From contig JAOEWO010000009.1 in assembly GCA_028383925.1 (NCBI GenBank), positions 1 to 64,000 on the forward strand: a stretch of 64,000 nt of DNA, given 5' to 3'. Shown piece after piece: positions 20,552 through 29,211 of this stretch; positions within the stretch are counted from its first letter, which is position 1, and every line of letters starts with the position of its first letter. A program made the position numbers and the translations under genes. The stretch comes from Winogradskyella sp. (GTDB taxonomy: Bacteria > Bacteroidota > Bacteroidia > Flavobacteriales > Flavobacteriaceae). The notes under the pieces are model-generated. The model was not told where the DNA came from. It worked only from the letters and a program-made list of their open reading frames with translations, and did not search any database.

Positions 20552-20583
20552 AAAAAAAGCATCTCTAATTGAGATGCTTTTTT
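20552..20583. terminator. intrinsic terminator after nrdA
   Basis: AAAAAAAGCATCTC-taatt-GAGATGCTTTTTT. Confidence 0.75.
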
Positions 20584-20613
20584 AATTAAATACTAATAAA
20601 AACCTTCAAGTTT

Positions 20614-20640
20614 GTCATTCTGAACTTGTTTCAGAATCTA
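20614..20640. repeat. interspersed-repeat-like hairpin at the 3' end of the adjacent gene
   Basis: GTCATTCTGAACTTGTTTCAGAATCTA; perfect 8-bp stem ATTCTGAA/TTCAGAAT. Confidence 0.5.
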
Positions 20641-21357
20641 AATTTCAAACAAAGTATCTGTACCCAAATAGCTATCATCTTTATTATAATACCAAGCTCT
20701 TAATTTAGGCATTTTAATGCCATTAACGATAGCTTCTTCAGAGAGTAATATATATTCTCCGCTTTTGGGTTTTACCTTGCCATTAGCATCTGTTTTAAAA
20801 AATTGATACACTTCCATGGCATACGTATTAGGGTTAAAATAGAAGTACCATACGTCGCTACCTACGGCTTCGTTATAAGTTACTTTTAATACCAAATACT
20901 CCTTCCCTTTAAACGTTCTTTTTTCAACAGTTTTACTAAGATTAGTGCCAGGGTCTCTTAACTTTATAGGTAAGCCATAGAGGTAAGTATAGTAGTTTTT
21001 ATAAAGGGTTGCTCTCTTGCAAGACATGTTTTTTTCTTTAGCCGCAATACTATCTATGTTTTTACCATTATACACCATATAGCATTTGCCTTTTGTAAGG
21101 GTGTAAACAGTGGTAACCGTGTGTTTAGTGGCTTTGATACTAAAAAACTCATTACGCAGATCTAATCGTATAAGGCTTGTACGTGCTGGTGCATTTGGTG
21201 TGGTCATTACTACTTTAAATTTACCTTTAAATGTTTTCCAGCTATCTGTTGGGTCATGATAATTTATAGACTTTTCTAACAACGCTTCTGCCGTTATATT
21301 TTGCGCAATACCAGTTAAGGAAAAACAGCACATTACTAATGTTATAATAGTTTTCAT
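20638..21357 (-). CDS. secreted hypothetical protein (outer-membrane lipoprotein-sorting-like / DUF6503-like)
   Basis: Signal peptide MKTIITLVMCCFSLTGIAQ; VWYFYFNPNTYAMEVYQFFK, beta-rich. Confidence 0.65.
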   Translation of the reverse strand: MKTIITLVMCCFSLTGIAQNITAEALLEKSINYHDPTDSWKTFKGKFKVVMTTPNAPARTSLIRLDLRNEFFSIKATKHTVTTVYTLTKGKCYMVYNGKNIDSIAAKEKNMSCKRATLYKNYYTYLYGLPIKLRDPGTNLSKTVEKRTFKGKEYLVLKVTYNEAVGSDVWYFYFNPNTYAMEVYQFFKTDANGKVKPKSGEYILLSEEAIVNGIKMPKLRAWYYNKDDSYLGTDTLFEI

Positions 21358-21394
21358 TTGGTTTAAATTTTCTACAAATTACAAATTTGGAAAT

Positions 21395-21439
21395 AAAAAA
21401 AGCATCCAATGCCGAATTTTACGGGAGGATGCTTTTTTT
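21395..21439 (-). terminator. intrinsic terminator downstream of the ompA-family pseudogene
   Basis: AAAAAAGCATCC ... GGATGCTTTTTT. Confidence 0.6.
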
Positions 21440-21463
21440 AATTGCCGTGTATACTTTAAAGGA

Positions 21464-22315
21464 CTATTTTGCTTCCATTAAAGCAAAAAATTTGTCAATA
21501 TTTGGCATTAAAATAATTCGTGTTCTTCTGTTTTTAGAACGGTTTTCGCGTGTGTTATTATCAACTAAAGGCTGGTAACTACTACGGCCAGATGCAATTA
21601 ATTGTACTGGGTTTACTTTATATTTGTTTTGTAATTGTCTTATTACAGAAGTTGCTCTTAGTACGCTTAAGTCTCAGTTGTCTGCAATTTTATCTGTATT
21701 TATGGTTCTAGAATCGGTGTGGCCTTCTACCATAACATCAATACTTGCTTCTGAGTTTATAACATCAGCAAGTTTTTGGAGAATAGTGTTTGCTTTACTG
21801 CTAATTCTATAACTACCAGAGTTAAATAACATTTTATCAGATATAGAAATCATAACTACAGTTTCGTTAATATTAACGGCAATATCTTCATCTTCATTTA
21901 AGGCGCTTGTATTTATTGTTTTTTCAAGATTGTATTGCACTGCTAAGTTCATAGAGTCTTTTAATGTTTTTGCCTGTTCTAGTTTAGTAGGATCCACATT
22001 TTTTAAGGTTGCTAGCAATTGGCGTTTACTTGCATTAGAGATTACGGTGCCATCTGCATTAATGTTTAGTTTAATGTCATTTTCTATTTTAAGACCTTCA
22101 ACATCATCATTAAGCGCGTTTAATTTTGAATTGTAATCATTAACTCTAGATTGAATTTTTGCAAATTTAGTTTCTAGGTCTTCTTTTTCTACTCTAGTCT
22201 TGGTTAGTTCACTTTTAATTTCACCATTTTCTTGTTGTAAGGCTATATATTTCTTTTTTGAAACACAAGAACTTAATAAAATTACGGTTACTAAAAGGAT
22301 TGAAATTTTCTTCAT
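21464..22315 (-). pseudogene. OmpA family lipoprotein interrupted by an in-frame TGA
   Basis: Listed ORF ends ...VEGHTDSRTINTDKIADN*; the same frame continues DLSVLRATSVIRQLQNKYKVNPVQLIASGRSSYQPLVDNNTRENRSKNRRTRIILMPNIDKFFALMEAK* to 21464 (852 nt, 284 codons). Confidence 0.85.
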
Positions 22316-22401
22316 ATTATTAACTTTAAGTTAAATTAGATTTACACTTTTATATACGATTAAGTGTTAGCTTTGGACGTTGAATGTTTTAAATTTTTAT
22401 A

Positions 22402-23526
22402 ATGAATTCTAAATTAAAGGAAGTTGCTTTAGTATTTTTTAAGTTAGGTTGTTTTGCTTTTGGTGGCCCAGCTGCACACATTGCAATGATGGAAGAAGAA
22501 ATTATTGAAAAAAGAAAATGGATGACAAGAGATTATTTTCTCGATCTTATAGGTGCTACTAATTTAATACCAGGGCCAAATTCTACCGAAATGACTATGC
22601 ATTGTGGTTATGAGCGTGCAGGTAAATCAGGCTTATTTGTTGCTGGTCTTGCATTTATTTTTCCCGCAACCATTATTACAGCATTATTGGCTTATTTGTA
22701 TGTGGAGTATGGTGAGTTACCAGAAGTAGAACCATTTATTTATGGTATTAAACCTGCGGTATTGGCAATTATAGCTTCTGCAATACTTAAGCTTAGTAAA
22801 AAAGCAATTAAGAGTATAGAGTTAGCCCTATTGGGTGTTATGGTTTTAACAGCTAGTTTACTTGGTGTTAATGAAATTGTAGCCTTATTATCTGCGGGTG
22901 TTTTTGGGATGTTTTACTTTTACTTAAAATCTAAATCACAATCTACGCTCAACGCATTTACACCACTTTTATGGGTATTTGGTATAAAAGCAACTGCGGC
23001 AAAGTTGACCACATTAAAACTCTTTTTAATTTTCTTAAAAGTAGGTTCTATACTTTATGGTAGCGGTTATGTTTTGTTTGCGTATTTAGATGCAGAACTT
23101 GTAACTCGAGGTTTACTGACTAGAGCAGAGTTAATAGATGCTATAGCTATTGGGCAATTTACCCCAGGACCCGTATTATCTACATCTACTTTTATAGGTT
23201 ACCAACTCTCTGGTTTTAGTGGTGCTTTGGTGGCGACAACCGGTATTTTTTTACCGTCCTTTTTGTTTGTGTTAATCTTAAACCCATTTATAGCAAAAAT
23301 GCAACAATCTAAGATGTTGAGGTACTTTTTAGACGCCGTTAATGTTGCTGCTGTTGCTGTAATGTTAGCTGTACTCTTTATAATGGTAAAAGAAACACTT
23401 ATAGAATGGCAAAGTATTCTTATTGCTTTAATAGCCGTTGTATTAACGTTTAAAACTAAAGTAAGTACTATTTGGACTATAGTTATTGGTGCAGTTATAG
23501 GCTACTTAGTAATTACGCTTTTTTAA
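22402..23526 (+). CDS. chrA: chromate transporter (CHR family, two-domain)
   Basis: FKLGCFAFGGPAAHIAMMEEE, GATNLIPGPNSTEMTMHCG, and second half KVGSILYGSGYVLFAYL...QFTPGPVLSTSTFIGY. Confidence 0.88.
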   Translation: MNSKLKEVALVFFKLGCFAFGGPAAHIAMMEEEIIEKRKWMTRDYFLDLIGATNLIPGPNSTEMTMHCGYERAGKSGLFVAGLAFIFPATIITALLAYLYVEYGELPEVEPFIYGIKPAVLAIIASAILKLSKKAIKSIELALLGVMVLTASLLGVNEIVALLSAGVFGMFYFYLKSKSQSTLNAFTPLLWVFGIKATAAKLTTLKLFLIFLKVGSILYGSGYVLFAYLDAELVTRGLLTRAELIDAIAIGQFTPGPVLSTSTFIGYQLSGFSGALVATTGIFLPSFLFVLILNPFIAKMQQSKMLRYFLDAVNVAAVAVMLAVLFIMVKETLIEWQSILIALIAVVLTFKTKVSTIWTIVIGAVIGYLVITLF

Positions 23527-23540
23527 ATATTTGATTAATA

Positions 23541-23575
23541 AAAAGCCTCAAATCTTATAAAGATTTGAGGCTTTT
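23541..23575. terminator. bidirectional terminator
   Basis: AAAAGCCTCAAATCTT-ata-AAGATTTGAGGCTTTT. Confidence 0.75.
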
Positions 23576-23599
23576 GTTATTTTAAAAAAGATTGGTAAT

Positions 23600-25879
23600 T
23601 TAATCTTCTTCAGCTGTAATTGTTGCAGGTTCAACAGAACTATCATGAGCGTTGTAGTACTCTTCTAATAAATTCATTGTCGCTGTTAATAAATCTTTAG
23701 TTTCTAATAATAAGCCAAAATATAAGGTCGTATTTTTTGGACTAGATTCTTCTGTTCTTGTTCTGGCAACTTGCTTAACAATTTTATCGGTTACCAGGTC
23801 AAAGATTTCTTTTTTGTTGTTTATAACAGCACCTATTTGCTCAAATGAATGCGAATCGAATGCTGCTGTTGTTTTATTAAAAAGAATTTCTATAGCATCA
23901 TCTACTTCTTTTAGTTCTTTTATCTGACTAAATTTAAGCTTCTTGTGATTGTTATTAATATGCTTATGGCTAGTTTTAGAGATGTACTCTAAAGATTGCG
24001 TCATGTCTTGTAAATAGCCTAAAATATTAATATAAAAACTACTGGCTCTTAAACTGGTTTCATCTAGGTTTTTAATAAAGTAGAATATATTATCGCGTAG
24101 ATTATCTACCTCTTCAGATAGCTTATCTATTTGTTTCTTGTTCTTTTTTAATAACGCTAAATCTTGTTTAGCTAAGCCTTTAATTGCATTAGTGTATATT
24201 CTGTTTCCACGTTTTACGACACTTGCAATGTTACTAGCACTCTCTAAGATAACTCCTTGTACAGAACTACTTCCTGTTTCTTTTAAGCTATCTTCATCAA
24301 TAGTTTTGTTAGACTCATTTTTATGAGACATGTAATTTCTGTATAATAGAATACCTGTTAATAACAATAAAATAGGCGTCATTACAGACGGATTCCACTG
24401 TATTAAAAACACAACAAAACCAGCAGCTACAAATGCGCCAATTGCGGTACCAAACCAACCACCAATAACGTTTAATACACCAGCAACTCTGTATACTGCA
24501 CTTTCTCTTCCCCATGCTCTATCGGCAAAAGAGGTTCCCATAGCAACCATAAAAGTTACATATGTAGTAGAAAGTGGTAATTTCATTGATGTAGCAATAG
24601 CGATTAATACACCAGCAACCATAAGGTTTACTGCTGCCCTAATCATATCAAATGCAGGCGCATCAATACTTTGATCTTTAGTTAAAGTTACGGCATTTGG
24701 TTTTTCAAAACTTCTGCCTATTTTCTCTTGAGTAGATTTAGGTATTACTACGCTAAATACGTTAGATAACCAAGTCGTTCCTTTTACAACGCTTCTAGAT
24801 AACCCATTTGGTTCAAATTTATCGTGAGTATCACCTTGGCGAGATAAACTTAATTCTGTCTCAGCTACCGTTTTTGCTTTTTTAGAAAACCATAAGGTAA
24901 GTACCATAATTGCACCAGCTATAAATAATAGTAAAGGTTCTGCAGGTACTTTTTTCTCTAATACTTGCATAGAAAATAAAGAAGCATCTACACCAGATAC
25001 AGACCAAGCTTCATAAGAATGGTATGCAGCCATTGGCACTCCTATAAAGTTTACCAAATCATTACCAGAAAAAGCTAATGCTAAACCAAAAGTACCTACG
25101 GCAATAACGACTAGTAATATTGTTTTTTTTGTGATGGCCTGAAAAGCAAAAGAGACTAATAACCACATTACAAAACTACCAAGTATGATGTAAATTTCAT
25201 TTCCTTCTACAATACTTTTAAGATCTTTATAGTATGGTGTCCCTTTCAAGCCTTTTAAAAATATAAAGTAAGTAATAGCAGTTAAACAAACAGCTCCAAA
25301 TATGGCGCCAAAATTTTTGATTTTATTTTCATATTGAAATGTAAATATTAATCGCGAAACCCATTGTACTAAAGCACCAACTGTAAAAGCAATAAATACA
25401 GACATCAGTATACCTCTAATAATTTCTATAGCCTTCTCTGTATTTATATAACTACCTAAATCAGAGATAGTTGCTGAGTCTGAAGCTGTAATTTTAATTA
25501 AAGACATTACTACAGCCGCACCTAATAAATTAAAAACAATAGATACCGTTGTAGAAGTTGGTAGGCCAAGCGTATTAAAGAAATCTAATAACAATATATC
25601 TGTTATCATTACTGCCATAAAGATGTACATAATATCTTCAAAGCTAAACATGGCGGGTACAAAGATGCCTTTACGGGCAACCTCCATCATTCCGCTAGAA
25701 AAAACGGCGCCTATAAAAATACCTAAACTTGCCACAATCATAATGGTTCGCATAGAAATAGCTTTAGAACCAATTGCTGAGTTTAAGAAATTAATAGCAT
25801 CATTACTAACACCTACAACTATATCAAATACAGCTAAGACGGTAATAGCAATCAACATAAATAAGTAAATATTCTCCAT
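23600..25879 (-). CDS. PiT-family inorganic phosphate transporter fused to a C-terminal PhoU/DUF47-like domain
   Basis: VGVSNDAINFLNSAIGSKAI, FSGNDLVNFIGVPMAA, LPLSTTYVTFMVAMGTSFADRAWGRESAVYRVAGVLNVIGGW; C-terminal ~200 aa helical bundle. Confidence 0.87.
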   Translation of the reverse strand: MENIYLFMLIAITVLAVFDIVVGVSNDAINFLNSAIGSKAISMRTIMIVASLGIFIGAVFSSGMMEVARKGIFVPAMFSFEDIMYIFMAVMITDILLLDFFNTLGLPTSTTVSIVFNLLGAAVVMSLIKITASDSATISDLGSYINTEKAIEIIRGILMSVFIAFTVGALVQWVSRLIFTFQYENKIKNFGAIFGAVCLTAITYFIFLKGLKGTPYYKDLKSIVEGNEIYIILGSFVMWLLVSFAFQAITKKTILLVVIAVGTFGLALAFSGNDLVNFIGVPMAAYHSYEAWSVSGVDASLFSMQVLEKKVPAEPLLLFIAGAIMVLTLWFSKKAKTVAETELSLSRQGDTHDKFEPNGLSRSVVKGTTWLSNVFSVVIPKSTQEKIGRSFEKPNAVTLTKDQSIDAPAFDMIRAAVNLMVAGVLIAIATSMKLPLSTTYVTFMVAMGTSFADRAWGRESAVYRVAGVLNVIGGWFGTAIGAFVAAGFVVFLIQWNPSVMTPILLLLTGILLYRNYMSHKNESNKTIDEDSLKETGSSSVQGVILESASNIASVVKRGNRIYTNAIKGLAKQDLALLKKNKKQIDKLSEEVDNLRDNIFYFIKNLDETSLRASSFYINILGYLQDMTQSLEYISKTSHKHINNNHKKLKFSQIKELKEVDDAIEILFNKTTAAFDSHSFEQIGAVINNKKEIFDLVTDKIVKQVARTRTEESSPKNTTLYFGLLLETKDLLTATMNLLEEYYNAHDSSVEPATITAEED

Positions 25880-25958
25880 AATTTTTAATTAAAATAAGTT
25901 TGCAAATATCTTTATACAATTTTAGTTATACGTTACCTAATTGTTATTTTATTGTGTT

Positions 25959-27164
25959 TTAAAAATGAATGTCAAAACCTAGTCTAAAGGTAATGTTATC
26001 GTTGTTTCCGTCTAAAGAGGTGTAGCTAATATCAGACTGTACTTTAAGTTTGTGCCCAACAATAAATTTATTTACACCAAGCGTATATTGTTTTGTTGGT
26101 AAATCTCCGGTAACATCTTCGTAACTTACAGTTGTAAAACGGCCAGCAATTTCGTAATTATTTTTAAACAAGTAACCTGCTTGTAAGTTTAAAGCATTAC
26201 CAGTTAATACAATGTCACCAGTTGGTGTTGTGCCATCTATTTCTGTTGCGATTTCATCATCTGCGGTACGTTTTGCATATTCACCCATAAATGAAAACCC
26301 ATTGTATTTAAACATGGCATCTGCAAAAATAGTGGTTTGGTCTGTTTCGTAAATAGTACCATCTGTTCTTATCATGTAAGCTCCAGCAAAACCTCTTTCT
26401 CTTACAGCATCTTGGTTATAGTTATAGGTAAAACCCATCATTAATTTTGGTTTCTCTTCGCGTTTTAAGTCAGATTGGCTATAATCTCCTTTAGATTTAA
26501 AAGTACCAAATGGTAAAAATTCTAATCTTGCAGTATATTGTAAACCTCCTATATTTCCTTCTGAAACATTACGACCTTCACCTTGTGATACAGAAAATTT
26601 TTCGCGCATTAAGAAATCACGTCCTAATTTTGTTTTGTGACGTATTTGAATACCTAAATCACGATCTATATTAAAACGACTATTTAATAGTGAACGGTCT
26701 ATAAGTTGCATATTAGCAGAAGATACCACACGTTCTACGTTACCAGGTAGTTTGGTTTGACCTGCCCATAATTCCCAATTGCCATAAAAATTCCACATAA
26801 TTACAGCATCTAAGATATAACGTGGTGTGTTTCTGTTAAATTCATTAGCACCCGAAATATCTCTATTAGATAGACCTAATTCTATTTTGTATTTAAGTTT
26901 AGGGCTGTAAGCAAAACCATCAAATTTTAAACGTGCACGACGCACAATAAAATTATGTTCTGGACTGCCGTATTGGGTACCATTATAATCCCAAGAAGAA
27001 TTTGAACGTACTTGAAAACGTGGAGCAAATTTTACACTAAATGAGCTGTCTTTTGCTACAAAGTTAATTAAACCTTTACCAAAAGAAGTATCACTAATTT
27101 CTTGTGCACTAATAGATGTTGTCGCACATAGGATAAGTGCGATTAAAGCTAATCTTAATTTCAT
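25959..27164 (-). CDS. phosphate-selective porin O/P-like outer membrane protein
   Basis: Signal peptide; FAPRFQVRSNSSWDYNG, RRARLKFDGFAYSPKLKYKIELGLSN, C-terminal ITFRLGFDIHF. Confidence 0.78.
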   Translation of the reverse strand: MKLRLALIALILCATTSISAQEISDTSFGKGLINFVAKDSSFSVKFAPRFQVRSNSSWDYNGTQYGSPEHNFIVRRARLKFDGFAYSPKLKYKIELGLSNRDISGANEFNRNTPRYILDAVIMWNFYGNWELWAGQTKLPGNVERVVSSANMQLIDRSLLNSRFNIDRDLGIQIRHKTKLGRDFLMREKFSVSQGEGRNVSEGNIGGLQYTARLEFLPFGTFKSKGDYSQSDLKREEKPKLMMGFTYNYNQDAVRERGFAGAYMIRTDGTIYETDQTTIFADAMFKYNGFSFMGEYAKRTADDEIATEIDGTTPTGDIVLTGNALNLQAGYLFKNNYEIAGRFTTVSYEDVTGDLPTKQYTLGVNKFIVGHKLKVQSDISYTSLDGNNDNITFRLGFDIHF

Positions 27165-27202
27165 TATAATTTTAAGTTTTTGTCGAATGCAAATAACTAA
27201 CT

Positions 27203-27235
27203 TTAATGTTAAGTTAATGTTTCTTAAATATTAAG
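27203..27235 (-). promoter_or_regulatory. Pho-box-like 11-bp-periodic repeat upstream of porin
   Basis: TTAATGT-TAAG-TTAATGT-TTCT-TAAATAT-TAAG, about 10 bp upstream of a TTTG -7-like element (27190-27193, minus). Confidence 0.5.
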
Positions 27236-27245
27236 TTTTGGGCAT

Positions 27246-27274
27246 AAAAAAACTGCCTTGGCCAAAGGCAGTCA
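27246..27274 (-). terminator. orphan minus-strand intrinsic terminator
   Basis: Minus strand: ACTGCCTTTGGCCAAGGCAGTTTTTTT; no T-tract on the plus side. Confidence 0.65.
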
Positions 27275-27467
27275 TTAGAAATCATGATAATTAGTCGACA
27301 AAAACTAATAGATTATACGAAACTAATATGTCTCATGAGACAGTATCAAAGATAAACGACATGTTTAATGCTAACGTAACGCTATTATTAACGAATCATT
27401 AAAATATACTTGAGGGCTGTTTTTTATAACCACCTCAATTACACGTATTTAAGATCGCAATGTAAAA

Positions 27468-27500
27468 TTAATGTTAAGTAAATGTTGTTTTAATATTAAC
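27468..27500 (+). promoter_or_regulatory. Pho-box-like 11-bp-periodic repeat upstream of YwqK-like gene
   Basis: TTAATGT-TAAG-TAAATGT-TGTT-TTAATAT-TAAC, 7 bp upstream of a consensus -7 TATATTTG (27508-27515). Confidence 0.55.
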
Positions 27501-27545
27501 TAATCATTATATTTGGGTAATACGTAATTTTTTAAACCCACAGTT

Positions 27546-27914
27546 ATGAACAAAAGAGTCTTGTTTTTATTCGCTTTATTATTTAGTATTGTTTCTTTTG
27601 CGCAACAAGAGCGCAAGTTAGAACTTAACAAAGACACCAACTTAATTGACGTAACTTATTATCATGACAATGGAGCTGTAAGTCAAACAGGTACTTACAC
27701 TTTAGATGGTAAATTACAAGGTGAATGGTTAAGCTATGATATTGATGGTAATAAGAATATTGCGGCAAATTATGATAATGGGAAAAAAGTCGGCAAGTGG
27801 TTTTATTGGACAGATAAAACTTTAACAGAAGTAGATTATACAAATAATGCTATTGCTAGCATTAACGAATGGCAAAAAGGATCTAAATCCTCTTTAGCTA
27901 GTCGTAATAAATAA
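27546..27914 (+). CDS. secreted YwqK/MORN-like repeat protein
   Basis: Signal peptide ending SFAQ; YYHDNGAVSQTGTYTLDGKLQGEWLSYDIDGNKNIAANYDNGKKVGKWFYW. Confidence 0.75.
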   Translation: MNKRVLFLFALLFSIVSFAQQERKLELNKDTNLIDVTYYHDNGAVSQTGTYTLDGKLQGEWLSYDIDGNKNIAANYDNGKKVGKWFYWTDKTLTEVDYTNNAIASINEWQKGSKSSLASRNK

Positions 27915-27926
27915 AGCATTTACTTT

Positions 27927-27966
27927 ACATAAATAAAAAAAGCATCCATACTATGGATGCTTTTTT
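27927..27966. terminator. bidirectional terminator
   Basis: AAAAAAAGCATCCAT-act-ATGGATGCTTTTTT. Confidence 0.75.
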
Positions 27967-27986
27967 AGTTAAAATCTATTCTAAAC

Positions 27987-29177
27987 TTAGTTACCTACAG
28001 TCCAATTGGCTCCCCAAGTTGCAAAATCTGTGCCTGTAGCATTACCAATACCAGATAAGAAGTCTGCGTCAGTAAACGTATCTCCAGTATCATTTTTTAA
28101 TTGAAGTGTAACATCTACAAAAGTGACGTCTGTTACAGATAAGTCACCATTTATAACTCCGGTACCTGTTGGGTTAAGACTTGTTGCGCCAGCATTACCG
28201 TCTAAATCAAAACCTTCTTCAAAGCCTTCTAATAATACGTTTGTAAAAATACCTTGTGTACCTGCTCTTAATCTAATAGCTTCATTACCTGTGTCAGATC
28301 CATTACCAACTATAGTTAAGTTAGTTACAGTTGGTTTAGACCAAAATATTGGGCTAGAGTTGTTTCCTATGTCTGTGTTGTAACCATCAGCTTCAATACC
28401 TTTATCGTGCTCAGCACCATGAGATACATGTGCATTTGTAATAGCGCCAGTGTAACCTTCTGTCCAATCAATAGAATCGTCTTGTGCGTTAACTACAGAT
28501 ACAAAATCTACGTTTACTGTACCACCAAAAAACTCAACACCGTCATCTTTTCCTTCAAATACTTGTATGTATTGTACAGTTGTGCCATTACCTACACCAT
28601 AAAAAGAGATACCATTGTTTTCTGATTGTCCATCTGCTGAGCCGCCAGAATACTGTACTCTTAAATATCTAATAATACCAGAATTATTACTTACATCTGT
28701 ACCACCATAAGGTAAACTTGCAATTTCTGAAGTAGCAGTAGCCGCACCTGTTACGGAGTTAATAGGCGCGTCTCCTAAAAGAATTAAGCCTCCCCAATCA
28801 CCAGCTTGTGGTGCAGAAGAATCTGATGTTAAAACAATAGGATTACTTGCAGTACCATTAGCGATAATCTGTGCACCACTAGAAATAGCAATGTAAACAT
28901 CCGATCCTGATGCCTCAGCTTCTAAAACCATACCAGCAGGTATTGTTAATGTAGTACCAGATGCCATAATAAGAGATCCGTTAATTTTGTACGTATTGTT
29001 TGCGTCTAATGTTAAATCTTCAGTGTAAGTACCTGCTAAAAATATAGTACCATTAGTGTTGCCACCACCAGAACCTGTGCTATTATCATTGATAATAATG
29101 TCTGCTGTATCATCTGTTGTACATGAGTTGAAAAGCATTCCGAAAATAGCTAAACCTAAAAATAATTTATTCTTCAT
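27987..29177 (-). CDS. beta-helix-like surface lipoprotein, partner of the TonB-dependent receptor
   Basis: Lipobox LFNSC followed by TTDDTAD; repeat-like IVLTSDSSAPQAGDWGGLILLGDAPIN, DGVEFFGGTVNVDFVSVVNAQDDSIDWTEGY. Confidence 0.7.
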   Translation of the reverse strand: MKNKLFLGLAIFGMLFNSCTTDDTADIIINDNSTGSGGGNTNGTIFLAGTYTEDLTLDANNTYKINGSLIMASGTTLTIPAGMVLEAEASGSDVYIAISSGAQIIANGTASNPIVLTSDSSAPQAGDWGGLILLGDAPINSVTGAATATSEIASLPYGGTDVSNNSGIIRYLRVQYSGGSADGQSENNGISFYGVGNGTTVQYIQVFEGKDDGVEFFGGTVNVDFVSVVNAQDDSIDWTEGYTGAITNAHVSHGAEHDKGIEADGYNTDIGNNSSPIFWSKPTVTNLTIVGNGSDTGNEAIRLRAGTQGIFTNVLLEGFEEGFDLDGNAGATSLNPTGTGVINGDLSVTDVTFVDVTLQLKNDTGDTFTDADFLSGIGNATGTDFATWGANWTVGN

Positions 29178-29211
29178 TTTGTTTTGAATTTAATTTCTTA
29201 TTAATATTTGT

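Noticed and set aside
21674-21676. TGA as a selenocysteine or recoded codon in the ompA-family gene
   Set aside because: The position is normally Trp, not Cys, and no SECIS-like stem is evident; a TGG to TGA mutation or error is simpler.
21387-22136. Plus-strand ORFs 21387..21578, 21624..21812 and 21930..22136
   Set aside because: Mainly antisense to the ompA-family gene or its terminator; no domain-like sequence.
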